Both the position numbers and the translations under genes were made by a program. Of a stretch of 64,000 nucleotides of DNA, positions 7,734-16,607 are shown piece after piece. Source of the DNA: Acidovorax sp. A1169 (GTDB taxonomy: Bacteria > Pseudomonadota > Gammaproteobacteria > Burkholderiales > Burkholderiaceae_C); the NCBI RefSeq assembly GCF_030704685.1, contig NZ_JAUZDX010000027.1, positions 16,368 through 80,367 on the forward strand. Reading direction: 5' to 3'. Positions within the stretch are counted from its first letter, which is position 1. Every line of letters begins with the position of its first letter. The notes under the pieces were generated by a model, which was not told where the DNA came from, did not search any database, and saw only the letters and a program-made list of their open reading frames with translations.

Positions 7734-9734
7734 TTGAACCCTGCAATACCTTCTGCTGCTGCAGCCGACAGCCACACCCACGGCGCACTGCGCCTGACGC
7801 GCGGCGTCGCGCTCGCCTGGCTTTTCGCCCATGCGGCCACGCCGATGTTCCAGGCACTGGGCTGGACGGCGCTGAACAAGGATGTGCGGCCCGATGACCC
7901 GCTTGCCTCATGGCTTCCGTTCGCGTTGGCATTGCTGGGGGGATTGGCCCTGCCCGCTCCCCTGCTGCTGCACGCCCTGGTGATGCGGCGGGCGGCACCG
8001 GCGCTGCGCTGGCGCCAGATCGTGCTGGCCATGCCGGTCGTGTGGGTGGCGAGCATGGCGGCTGAGGCCGCGGCGGGTGTTGCATACCGGATGACGATTG
8101 TGGTCATGCGCAGCGTCTTCCCGCTCGCCGAATTCCGTTCGGAGGAGTTCGTCGGCCTGCCATGGAGGCTGTTCATTGGACCCGCTGGCGCCCTCTTCGC
8201 CATTGGCGTGCTGGTGCTGGCCTGGCTCTTCGCCCGCGTCACCCATGTGCGGCGGTGGGTGCCGCTGGTCGCGATGATCGGCGCCACCATGGCCGTTGCG
8301 CTCTTGTGGGGGCTGTGGGCGCTGGCCGGGGTGAACGTCGATCTGCTGTCTAGCGCCATGAACGGCTGGACATGGGGCAGACGCGCCTCGGCACTGGTCG
8401 CTCAGACTCTGGCGCACGCCATCTGGGCCGCCGTCGCGCTGCTGATCTTTGCGCAGGCCGTGGGCGTACCGCATGGCCCGTTGCTGCAGACATCGCAGCA
8501 GCGCCTCAGGCTCGGCGCAGCGGCGCTGGTCGGCGCAGCGGCGCTGGTCGGCGCACTGCTGGTGCCAGGTATCGTGGCCGCGCTGGCGCCCGGTGGCGGC
8601 CAGTGGCTCAAGCTGGCCGCGCAGCGCGCGCTCTCACCCGCTCCGGCCCAGGACAGCTCCGAAGGCGAGCCACTGCTTCAATACGCGTTCAGCGCACCCG
8701 TGCGGGTGCGCGAGATTCCGCGCAAAGCGTCGGTGTCACCCGATGGCCGCTGGATCATCGCGGTGGCGAGCGATCACCAGGTGATCATTGTCGATGCGGC
8801 GACCGGCAAGCTGGTGCACCGGTTCCCCGATGTCCTGCGCATGCACGAGTCGCCCGATTGGGCCTGGAGTCCGGACGCGCGGTGGCTGGCGCTGCGCACG
8901 CGCGGTCACACAGTGGTGGTGGACAAGAGCGTACGGCACCAGGTTCGCCTGCGGCTGTATGCAGTGCCGGGCTTTGCACCGGCCGGCGAGTACCGCCACA
9001 CGGGAACCCATTGCCTCGCCGAATCGCATACCGAAAACGCCGTGTTGTTCGGGCGGGATGGCGCGGCCGTGTGGCTGGCCTGCGAACCGATATTCCAGCC
9101 CACGGCGGCCGACCTCCTCGCGCTCCGGCTCGATGTGCCGCTGTTGCAAGTGCAGGCAGAACGCCGCTACGGCGACCTGGCACCGTGGCGATTGCGCGGG
9201 CTCAAGAAGGTGGGCGAATCGGTGTGGTCATGGCACACCGACCACCGACCTCCGTACGCGCGCTTTCGTGACCTGGGCAGGGATCGCGTGCCCGTCGCCC
9301 TGCAGCCCCCTCCCGAAGAGCCATTCCCCCGGCCGAAATGGACCTTGCAGGAGTTTTCGTTCGACGAAAGCCGGGGAGTCGCCCGGTTCAACGCCTGGAG
9401 CGAGCGCCGCCAAGGCCAGCTGGCGTATGACATGCGGACGGGCGCGATGGTGTCGCAGACCGAAGACCCATTGCCCCCGGACGGCGCGGCTTACAGCCTG
9501 GCCTCCACTGCCAACAGCCTGCGCATAGAGCGCCGTGCCCACCCGGCATCGCGCGCAGGCGAACTCATCGCCGTCGACGCGGCCAGCGGCCTTGTGCGCC
9601 AGCGCATCCGCACTGCGGCGCAGTACCCCCTTTCGTTCAGTGCCGACGGCCGACTGCTGGTGACCCAGGCAGATGGCGAGCTGCGCGTGTACCGGATCCA
9701 GAGGGCTGCAGCTTCCCCGGGCAACGCGGAGTAA
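7734..9734 (+). CDS. Polytopic membrane protein with WD40-like C-terminal domain
   Basis: A 666-residue protein with no family I can name. Residues ~20-275 contain about seven hydrophobic helices. Residues ~305-660 form a soluble part with beta-propeller-like repeats (KASVSPDGRWIIAVASDHQ, APDARWLALRT-type segments and PLSFSADGRLLVTQADG). The start is a TTG at 7734; no ATG lies in frame before the first helix, so the exact N-terminus is uncertain. A tandem 18-bp repeat at about 8513-8548 encodes the duplicated GAAALV in the last helix region. Probably an inner-membrane sensor or scaffold with an external propeller; this is inference. Confidence 0.7.
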   Translation: MNPAIPSAAAADSHTHGALRLTRGVALAWLFAHAATPMFQALGWTALNKDVRPDDPLASWLPFALALLGGLALPAPLLLHALVMRRAAPALRWRQIVLAMPVVWVASMAAEAAAGVAYRMTIVVMRSVFPLAEFRSEEFVGLPWRLFIGPAGALFAIGVLVLAWLFARVTHVRRWVPLVAMIGATMAVALLWGLWALAGVNVDLLSSAMNGWTWGRRASALVAQTLAHAIWAAVALLIFAQAVGVPHGPLLQTSQQRLRLGAAALVGAAALVGALLVPGIVAALAPGGGQWLKLAAQRALSPAPAQDSSEGEPLLQYAFSAPVRVREIPRKASVSPDGRWIIAVASDHQVIIVDAATGKLVHRFPDVLRMHESPDWAWSPDARWLALRTRGHTVVVDKSVRHQVRLRLYAVPGFAPAGEYRHTGTHCLAESHTENAVLFGRDGAAVWLACEPIFQPTAADLLALRLDVPLLQVQAERRYGDLAPWRLRGLKKVGESVWSWHTDHRPPYARFRDLGRDRVPVALQPPPEEPFPRPKWTLQEFSFDESRGVARFNAWSERRQGQLAYDMRTGAMVSQTEDPLPPDGAAYSLASTANSLRIERRAHPASRAGELIAVDAASGLVRQRIRTAAQYPLSFSADGRLLVTQADGELRVYRIQRAAASPGNAE

Positions 9735-9787
9735 GTCTTCGCGATGGGGCGTGCCCTGGTTCGGGATGGAGTGGGGTGGAAAAGTGC

Positions 9788-10084
9788 CTACGCAGCGCAG
9801 CCTTCGCTCGTGAGAGTGCCTTGCAACTCGGCCTTGTGCCGCGCTCGCAGCTCCACTTCAAACTGAATGATCTTGGCCGGGGGCGTACTGCGGCACGTCA
9901 CCATCAAAACCCTCCTGGGGTTGACGCGCACCACCTCGTCCACCGCAGGGGTTGCAAGCGCTGATTTGACGCTGCCGACCTGGTATGCATCGGGCCGGAT
10001 GTGCACCTCCAACGGCCGGGTCATGGCCGAGCACCCGGCCAGCGCGAACAACGCGAGCAAGCCCGAAAAACCAACAAATCCCAT
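9788..10084 (-). CDS. Small lipoprotein, paralogue of the gene at 44734-45024
   Basis: A 98-residue predicted lipoprotein. The ATG at 10084 has GGGAG 5-8 nt upstream and opens a signal peptide ending in the lipobox LAGC (cysteine at about residue 18). The mature part carries the block VKSALATPAVDEVVR, then CRSTPPAKIIQFEVELRARH. The same block recurs in the small lipoprotein at 44734-45024, so the two are paralogues. A conserved cysteine pair (CRSTP and a C-terminal Cys) may form a disulfide. Function unknown. Confidence 0.8.
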   Translation of the reverse strand: MGFVGFSGLLALFALAGCSAMTRPLEVHIRPDAYQVGSVKSALATPAVDEVVRVNPRRVLMVTCRSTPPAKIIQFEVELRARHKAELQGTLTSEGCAA

Positions 10085-10307
10085 GCGCTTCTCCCATTCA
10101 GGTTGTACTTTTTCTGCGCCGACCAGTACCGAAGACGCTTTCACGTTATGGACACATCAAGCGCATGGCCTGTCACAAAAGGTACTGACAGGCTGAGACG
10201 CCGCACCCATGGCGGCACTTCAAGCCGGCGATGGGGCATGGCCGCCGTCGGCAAAGCCTGAAAGACCCGCAAGCCCACGTAGACTGCGGGGCAACCGATT
10301 ACAGCCC

Positions 10308-10982
10308 ATGCCCACCGATACCTCCTACCGCCCCCACCTGCACCGCACCGGCCTGGCCCTGCTGATCGTGGGCGGCATCGACATCGCCGCCTGGTTCATC
10401 TGCCTGGCGCTTGATGTGCCCTATGTGTCGAGCTTCAACATCTTCTCCGTGGCAGGCGGCATCTTCCTGTTGCGCGGCAGCCTGCGCGCGGCGTCCATCG
10501 TGCGGCGCATGGCGGTCTCCATGCTGGCGCTGCTGGCCGCCGTGGTGCTGGTGTCGCCGTTGCTGCAGCCGCCGGGCCTGACGCTGGCGATGGTCAAGAC
10601 GCATGCCACGCTGGCCGTGCTCGGCGGCGTGCTGCTGGTGTTCACCGTGGCGCTGATGGCGTGGCTGGCGCGCGAACTGGGCGCGCCGCCGGTGCGCGAG
10701 GCGATTGCCGCCGCCGGCCTCAAAGTGCGCAGCACGCGCTGGCCCATCGCCATAGGCGTGGGCATCGCCATGCTGCTGGCCGGTGCCAGCATGGCCCTGC
10801 AGCACACCGATGCGGCGGCGCGCGCCATGGCCCAGGCGCGTGCCGCCCATGGAGATGGCTACCGCTACCACCTGAGCCTGATCCAGGCGAAGGAAACACC
10901 CGCCGGGCGCGAGATCACGGGCACCGTGTCGGCTTGGAACGGCAATGGGGTCAAGACCGTGCCGTTCCGCTGGGTGCAATGA
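10308..10982 (+). CDS. Hypothetical inner-membrane protein
   Basis: A 224-residue protein beginning at the ATG at 10308 (MPTDTSYRPH). Five or so hydrophobic helices (about residues 13-32, 36-58, 70-90, 98-118 and 142-165) are followed by a ~55-residue hydrophilic C-terminal part with beta-rich character (REITGTVSAWNGNGVKTVPF). No family recognised. It lies 51 nt upstream of the large hybrid histidine kinase on the same strand and could be co-transcribed. Confidence 0.7.
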   Translation: MPTDTSYRPHLHRTGLALLIVGGIDIAAWFICLALDVPYVSSFNIFSVAGGIFLLRGSLRAASIVRRMAVSMLALLAAVVLVSPLLQPPGLTLAMVKTHATLAVLGGVLLVFTVALMAWLARELGAPPVREAIAAAGLKVRSTRWPIAIGVGIAMLLAGASMALQHTDAAARAMAQARAAHGDGYRYHLSLIQAKETPAGREITGTVSAWNGNGVKTVPFRWVQ

Positions 10983-11033
10983 GGCCATGGCTGACAAACT
11001 TGTGCGCTGTCGTCCGGTTATCCTCGTAACCGC

Positions 11034-13904
11034 ATGTCAGCCGACCCGATAAAACCCCTCCCACATCGATCTTCTGCATTCCATGGTGGCGGTGGCCTCA
11101 TGGGCGCGCGCATCCGCGCATTCGACTGGGCTGCCACGCCACTGGGGCCCATTGCGCAATGGCCCGCATCGCTGCGCATCGCGGTGGACATGATGCTCGG
11201 CTCCGACTTCGCCTCGTGCCTGTTCTGGGGGCCGGACCTGATCGCCCTGTACAACGACGGCTACCACGCCATCCTGGGTGGCAAGGGCGACGCGCTCGGC
11301 CAGCCCATGCGCGTGACCTGGGCCGAGGCGTGGGAGGGCCTCCAACCCATTGCCGAAAAGGCCCTGGCGGGCGAGTCCACCTTCATCGAAGACTTCCAGC
11401 TTCGCATCGACCGCAGTGGAACGCTGGAGGATGCCTACTTCACCTTCTGCTACAGCCCCTGGTTCGACGAGCACGGCGGCATCGTCGCCATGCTCGACAC
11501 CGTGGTCGAGACCACCGGCAAGGTGCTGGCCGAGCGCAAGGCCCGCTCCGAGCGGGCGCGCCAGCAGCGACTGCTGCAGCAGATGCCCGGCTTCGTGGGC
11601 GTGGTTACCGGGCCTGAACACGCCTTCGAGTACGTCAACGATGCCTACGTAAAGATCTGGGGCGCGCGCGACTTCGTCGGCCGCACGGTGCGCGAAGTGC
11701 TCCCTGAACTCATGGGCCAGGGCTATTACGAAATGCTGGACCGGGTGTACGCCACCGGCGAGCCCATGCAAGCCTCGGCCATGCCCATCCAGTTGCACGG
11801 CGAGGCCCACGAGCGCCATATTGACATCCTCTATGAAGCCATGCGCGATGAGGACGGAAGCATCCACGGCATCTTCGTCGGCGGCTACGACGTGACCGCG
11901 CGCGTGCAGGCCCAGGCCGCCGCGCAGGCCAGCGAGGCGCGGCTGCGCGCCCTCAATGCCGACCTGGAGCGCCAGGTGATCGAGCGCACCCTCTCTCGCG
12001 GCCGCGCCTGGGCCGTCAGCCCCGAGCTGCTGTGCGTGATCAACGCCAGCGGGCACTTCGAGGCCGCCAACCCCGCCTGGGAACGCACGCTGGGCTGGAC
12101 GGAAGACGAGATGCAGCGCATGGGCTTTCGCGAGCTGGTGCACCCCGACGACCTGGCCGCCAGCGAGCGCGCCTGGGCCGATGCCAGCAAACGCGGCCTG
12201 CCCGTGCTGCGCTTTGAAAACCGCTACCGCATGAAGGCCGGCGGCTGGCGCTGGCTGTCGTGGGTGGCGGTGCCGGAGGACGGCCTGGTCTACTGCATCA
12301 CCCGCGACGTGCAGGACGAAAAGGACCACGCCGCCGCGCTGGCAGAGCGCACGGCCGAGCGCGACGTGCTGGCCACCATCGTGCAGACGACCGACGCCTT
12401 CATCCAGGTGCTGGACCGGGACTACCGGTTTTTGGCCATCAACCAGGCCAATGCGGACGAGTACGAGCGCGTGTACGGCGTGCGCCCCGCTCCCGGTGAT
12501 AGCCTGACAGCGCTGCTGAACGGCACGGGTGCCGACGTGCAGGCCGCGCTGGCGCTGTGGCAGCGTGCCATGGCCGGCGAGTCCTTCACCATCCAGGGCC
12601 AGTTCGGTAACCCCGCCATCGCCCAGCGCGAGTATGAGCTCAAGTTCGAGGTGCTGCGCGCCGCCGACGGCACGCAGATCGGCGCGTTTGCCACCGGTGT
12701 GGACATCACCGACCGGCTGCGCCAGCAGGCCGCGTTCGACGAGGCGCAAGAGGCCCTGCGCCAGGCACAGAAGATGGAGGCCGTGGGCCAGCTCACCGGC
12801 GGCATTGCGCACGATTTCAACAACCTGCTGGCCGCCATGAGCGGCAGCCTTCAGGTCATGAAGATTCAGATGGCCAAGGGCAAGCGCGAAGGCCTGGAAC
12901 GCTACATCGAGATGTGCGAGCGCTCGGTGCGCAGCGCCGCCAGCCTCACGCAACGCCTCTTGGCCTTCTCGCGCCGCCAGACGCTAGACCCGCGCCCCGT
13001 GGACGTGAACCGCCTGGTCGCCAGCATGCAGGACCTGATCGCCCGCACCGTGGGCCCCACGGTGGACCTGCAGGTGACCGCCGCCCCCGACCTGTGGGCC
13101 ACCCGCATCGACCCCTCGCAGCTGGAGAACGCGCTGCTCAACCTGTGCATCAACGCGCGAGACGCGATGATGCCCCAGGGCGGGCGCCTGTTCATCACCA
13201 CCGGCAACCGGGCGCTGGACGAGCGCGCCGCGCGCGAACATGAACTGCCGCCCGGCGAGTACCTGGTGCTGGGCGTGGCCGACACCGGCTCCGGCATGCC
13301 GCCCGGGTTGCTCAAGCGTATCTTCGACCCCTTCTTCACCACCAAGCCCCTGGGCCAGGGCACGGGCCTGGGGCTGTCGATGGTGTATGGCTTCGTGCGC
13401 CAGTCGGGCGGGCAGGTGCGCGTGCAATCGGCCCCGGGCCAGGGCACCACCATGCACCTGTACCTGCCGCGCCACCAAGGCCAGGCGCAGGATGAAGCCG
13501 CTGCTGCCCACCACGACCTGGCGCCAGGTGCAGGCGAGACAGTGCTGGTGATCGAGGACGAGCACACCATCCGCGAGCTGGTCAGCGAGGTGCTGGCCGA
13601 GGCCGGCTACCGCGTGCTGCTGGCTGACAGCGGCCCCACGGGCCTGCACCTGCTGCAGGGCCCCGAACGCATCGACCTGCTGCTCACCGACGTGGGCCTG
13701 CCCGGCGGCCTCAACGGCCGCCAGGTGGCCGACGCCGGCCGCAGCGTGCGCCCAGGCCTGAAGGTGCTGTTCATCACCGGCTACGCCGAGAACGCCGCCG
13801 TGGGCAACGGCCTCATGGACGAAGGCATGGCCATCCTCACCAAGCCGTTTGAGATACCGCACCTGGTGAACAAGGTGCGGCAGATGCTGGATGGGGCGAG
13901 GTAG
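11034..13904 (+). CDS. Hybrid sensor histidine kinase with PAS domains and a receiver
   Basis: A 956-residue soluble signalling protein with no convincing membrane helix. Residues ~15-170 look like an N-terminal PAS/GAF-type sensor (LFWGPDLIALYNDGY). Three further PAS domains lie at about 175-300, 325-440 and 445-570. The dimerisation/phosphoacceptor domain carries H593 in GGIAHDFNNLL. The ATPase domain (~690-810) has an N box (NALLNLCINARDAM), GVADTGSGMP and GTGLGLSMVYGF. The C-terminal receiver (~838-950) has the phosphoacceptor D886 in LLLTDVGLPG and a late Lys in LTKPF. Autophosphorylation would be followed by relay to the attached receiver. No separate output regulator is adjacent, so the final target is unknown. 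Confidence 0.92.
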   Translation: MSADPIKPLPHRSSAFHGGGGLMGARIRAFDWAATPLGPIAQWPASLRIAVDMMLGSDFASCLFWGPDLIALYNDGYHAILGGKGDALGQPMRVTWAEAWEGLQPIAEKALAGESTFIEDFQLRIDRSGTLEDAYFTFCYSPWFDEHGGIVAMLDTVVETTGKVLAERKARSERARQQRLLQQMPGFVGVVTGPEHAFEYVNDAYVKIWGARDFVGRTVREVLPELMGQGYYEMLDRVYATGEPMQASAMPIQLHGEAHERHIDILYEAMRDEDGSIHGIFVGGYDVTARVQAQAAAQASEARLRALNADLERQVIERTLSRGRAWAVSPELLCVINASGHFEAANPAWERTLGWTEDEMQRMGFRELVHPDDLAASERAWADASKRGLPVLRFENRYRMKAGGWRWLSWVAVPEDGLVYCITRDVQDEKDHAAALAERTAERDVLATIVQTTDAFIQVLDRDYRFLAINQANADEYERVYGVRPAPGDSLTALLNGTGADVQAALALWQRAMAGESFTIQGQFGNPAIAQREYELKFEVLRAADGTQIGAFATGVDITDRLRQQAAFDEAQEALRQAQKMEAVGQLTGGIAHDFNNLLAAMSGSLQVMKIQMAKGKREGLERYIEMCERSVRSAASLTQRLLAFSRRQTLDPRPVDVNRLVASMQDLIARTVGPTVDLQVTAAPDLWATRIDPSQLENALLNLCINARDAMMPQGGRLFITTGNRALDERAAREHELPPGEYLVLGVADTGSGMPPGLLKRIFDPFFTTKPLGQGTGLGLSMVYGFVRQSGGQVRVQSAPGQGTTMHLYLPRHQGQAQDEAAAAHHDLAPGAGETVLVIEDEHTIRELVSEVLAEAGYRVLLADSGPTGLHLLQGPERIDLLLTDVGLPGGLNGRQVADAGRSVRPGLKVLFITGYAENAAVGNGLMDEGMAILTKPFEIPHLVNKVRQMLDGAR

Positions 13905-13945
13905 GAAGAAACTTCCCGCCTGCCAGACTGGCCCGCCGGCCTGAG

Positions 13946-14341
13946 ATGACCCGTGCCTCGCGCATCAGATGCACAATGTGGCCCCCATCAGCACGGCGAT
14001 TTTATCAAACAGACACCGAAGACCCCGATGATTTTCTGGTGTTTGACCCGCAGGGCGGCAGCGTTCACCCCAACGCAGACCTGCCGCCGCAGGCGCACCA
14101 CAGAGCGCAAGACACCATCCGCATCCTGAACCTGCAGGGCGCAGGCTTACCCTACATGCGCAGCGCCGCTGCATACGGCTACCCGCAGCAATTGGAGCAG
14201 TAGGCGGAATACGCCAGCCAGTTCCCGGAAGCCGATTGGCGACCGCTTGTCAAACAAGAGCTGCAGCAGGAACTTGCCACCACAGCGCACCTGCATTTTT
14301 GCACCGCCATTCGCCACACACTGATGCGTGTGATTGCATAA
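13946..14341 (+). pseudogene. Hypothetical gene interrupted by an in-frame TAG
   Basis: An open frame from the ATG at 13946 (or 13976) stops at a TAG at 14201-14203 and then continues in the same frame for another 45 codons (AEYASQFPEADWRPLVKQEL and on) to a TAA at 14339-14341. The residues before and after the stop look like one protein (QQLEQ, stop, AEYASQFPEADW), and a single C-to-T change in a CAG codon would explain it. No family recognised. Stop-codon readthrough is a less likely alternative. Confidence 0.4.
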
Positions 14342-14421
14342 GAAAAAAAACGGCTGATCCCACAACAACCTAACAGGCGCAGACCCCGCTGGACGACATT
14401 GGCACTACGAGTGGGCGCCGT

Positions 14422-14456
14422 ACAAGGTGCGGCAGATGTTGGGTGCGGGGAGGTAG
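14422..14456 (+). pseudogene. Scar of a receiver-domain gene 3' end
   Basis: These 35 bases match the last bases of the hybrid kinase gene (from about 13870 to its stop) at all but about four positions and encode YKVRQMLGAGR followed by TAG, against NKVRQMLDGAR and TAG in the kinase. It appears to be the remnant of a second copy of a receiver-domain gene, the rest having been lost. Confidence 0.45.
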
Positions 14457-14462
14457 GTGCAC

Positions 14463-14735
14463 TCACCCCCCCGGCACATCCTCGCGCAACACCCCATGCG
14501 TGTCGCACTGCTCGTCCAGGTCGCTGATGGCTTGGTCGGCCTGCTCGTCCGGGTAGATCAGGCGCACCACCAGAAACTCCTCGCCACTATCGTCCAGCAC
14601 CTCGTGCCGGCGCGCGGCACCCAGCGCCTGCCAGACGAGCACGACGCTCATCGCGTCCGTGGTCGCGCTGATCATGGTGCTGTGCGATTCGCGCCCATCG
14701 CGCGTGAATCTAAAAACGGCTGACGACATTGGCAT
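14463..14735 (-). CDS. Hypothetical protein
   Basis: A 90-residue soluble protein; starts at 14735 (MPMSSAV) or 14729 are equally plausible and a longer version from further upstream cannot be excluded. Charged, with a mixed alpha/beta pattern (SVVLVWQALGAARRHEVLDDS then EEFLVVRLIYPDEQADQAI). No family recognised, no close operon partner. Confidence 0.5.
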   Translation of the reverse strand: MPMSSAVFRFTRDGRESHSTMISATTDAMSVVLVWQALGAARRHEVLDDSGEEFLVVRLIYPDEQADQAISDLDEQCDTHGVLREDVPGG

Positions 14736-15221
14736 ACAGGCAGGGGGGCGGGAGGGCAGGCCCAGGTCTTCCTCTGAGCGATGCCCAGGTGGCACCATGG
14801 TAGCAACTCCACGCTGGCCGTGTGTCCAACAATGCCTGCGCGAAAGGTAAGCCATTGTGTACTGCCCACGCCCCCAAAAAAGGGCCCGCTCAGCGGCGGG
14901 CCCAACTCGCGATGGTCACGAGGGAGAGAGACGCCGCAAACCTCGCGGCGCAACCATCGTAAAAGTGCTGCCCCACCCCCCAATGTAGGACTGCAGGCCA
15001 ATGCGTGGAGGCCCCTGCCGGGCTAGCGCCCGCTCACCTGGCTTACAAATCGGCGCCCCGCTGGCCTGCTCGATACAGCCTGTGCATCTGCTTACCGGGC
15101 ATGGGATTTTTCTGACCGGCGCATAGGACAAGGCCTACAAAAACGCCCCACTCCGGCGGCCAAGAATGGATCCACACACGGTCGTCGTGTGCAATGTTTT
15201 CACCTCAACAGGAGAACGTGT
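14736..15221. other. Intergenic region with a lone reverse-strand terminator
   Basis: About 490 nt without a convincing gene. It holds a well-formed terminator oriented to end reverse-strand transcription (14876-14903), although no reverse-strand protein gene lies to its right before 15222. A structured non-coding transcript is possible. Confidence 0.5.
14876..14903 (-). terminator. Intrinsic terminator on the reverse strand
   Basis: Read on the reverse strand, GGGCCCGC (14903-14896), a 6-nt loop, GCGGGCCC (14889-14882) and then six T (14881-14876). It is a strong canonical Rho-independent terminator with an 8-bp GC stem. Confidence 0.75.
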
Positions 15222-15428
15222 ATGCCAAAGAACAACCCTCAAGGCAACAACCAGACCCAGGACGACAAGCACAACCCGCAGCGCAATCCCTCGGGCGAAC
15301 GCCAGCAGGAGCAGAGCACGGGCAGCACGGGTAGCCGCCAGCAGGGCCAGAAAGGCCCACAGAACAACGAGGCCAGTCGCCAGCAGGGTGAGTCATCAAC
15401 CCAGCGGTCTCAGAAAACCCAGCACTGA
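15222..15428 (+). CDS. Small hydrophilic Gln/Asn/Ser/Gly-rich protein
   Basis: A 68-residue, hydrophobic-residue-free protein starting at the ATG at 15222 with GGAG about 7 nt upstream. The composition (Gln, Asn, Gly, Ser, Thr, Lys) predicts full disorder, like hydrophilin or stress-response proteins. Repeated QQ/GST motifs. No family is recognised; the clean ribosome-binding site supports a real gene. Confidence 0.6.
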   Translation: MPKNNPQGNNQTQDDKHNPQRNPSGERQQEQSTGSTGSRQQGQKGPQNNEASRQQGESSTQRSQKTQH

Positions 15429-15554
15429 TGGGTCCCGGCTTCTGCGGCCCGCACCAGTCCCGGCGCAGGAGGGCGTGATGGATCGCCGTCCTGGTGCACG
15501 GCGGCTTGCGGGCCGCAGTTTCGCCAACCACCGTGACCTCAACGGCACCGTTGA

Positions 15555-16251
15555 TGGAATGCCGGACGAGATTTCGGCCGAGAGCGGTACGAGCAGGGCC
15601 AGGGCAGTGGCTACCGCAGCAACCATGACAGCGGCTATGGCTATGGCTACGGCGCGCGCAGCCCCGATATCGGTGGCTACGACCCGTACGAAGCAGAGCA
15701 ACGCTTTCGTCAGCAGCAACAGTACGGTAGCGGCGGCCATTCCGGCGGCAGCTACGGCCAGGATGACCGTGCCCGCCTGAGCCGCCCCGACGCCTGGGCC
15801 CGCGAAGGCTATGGCGGCCTTGAGCGTGACCAGGGCGACGTCTACGCCAGCCAGCGGGGCCGCAGCTATGGCCATGGCTACGACGGCCGGCCGGCTGGAC
15901 GCCCGCCAGGAAGGCTACGCTGGCAACTACGACCGCCAGCAGCAGGGCAACCCCCAGTACCGCAGCAGCCAGCGCGAGCACCATGACCCCGACTACTCTG
16001 CCTGGCGCCAGGAGCAACTGCGCCTGCTCGATGAGGACTACGACTAGTGGCGCAACGAGCGCTACCAGAAGTTCTCTGACGAGTTCAACACCTGGCGCAC
16101 ATCGCACAGCCGCAACGAGGGCCTGCTCGGCTCAAACCAGTCGGGCCAGGTCACGCAGGGCCATTCAGTCAAGAACCACAAGGTAGGCAGTACGGCGGCA
16201 AGTAATGCCAGCACTGCAGCATCCGGCAAGTCATCGCGGGATACGAGTTGA
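15555..16251 (+). pseudogene. Decayed gene for a Tyr/Gly-rich low-complexity protein
   Basis: One frame reads a Tyr/Gly/Arg/Gln-rich sequence (GYGYGARSPDIGGYDPYEAE) up to about 15890. The reading then moves to another frame (GYAGNYDRQQQGNPQYRSSQ, DYSAWRQEQLRLLDEDYD), meets a TAG at 16045-16047, and continues in that frame with WRNERYQKFSDEFNTWRTS to a TGA at 16249-16251. The later part resembles low-complexity proteins common in Burkholderiales that end in a DYDxWRNERYQKF-type segment. At least one frameshift, one nonsense codon and no clear start mark it as a pseudogene. Confidence 0.6.
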
Positions 16252-16607
16252 TCGGCGATTGACTCAACTGCAGGTGATTTTTTCAGCCAGGGTACTACTG
16301 CAATCAGGGCCCGCCTGACCCGTTGGGACATGGAATGAATCGGCGTCGCCCGGTGGCCTGACGCATCGACTGGCCAGGCGTCGCCAGCACAACCCAAGAC
16401 CCGCTTCGACATGCCAATCAAGTATGGCCGTCCGGCCGGCTGCCCGCACAGGCTCGATTAGGACCGTGCCGCTCGCTTATCCGGCGACGGCATGCGCACC
16501 CGTCCGACAGCGCCCGCACCATTCTGGGGCGAGCATGGCTTGGCAAACGTGCGCAGCACAGATAGCGCTGCATTTCCTTGAACGACACCCCTATGCCGGA
16601 GACAGCC
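16252..16607. other. Intergenic region, nothing recognised
   Basis: About 355 nt between the decayed gene and the next ORF. I see no supported coding, RNA or repeat feature apart from the ribosome-binding site of the downstream gene. Confidence 0.5.

Noticed and set aside
11037..12953. 638-codon reverse-strand ORF
   Set aside because: Antisense to the hybrid histidine kinase, whose domains are unmistakable.
14916..15131. 71-codon reverse-strand ORF upstream of the lone terminator
   Set aside because: Composition is not protein-like and there is no convincing ribosome-binding site; a non-coding RNA is a better guess.
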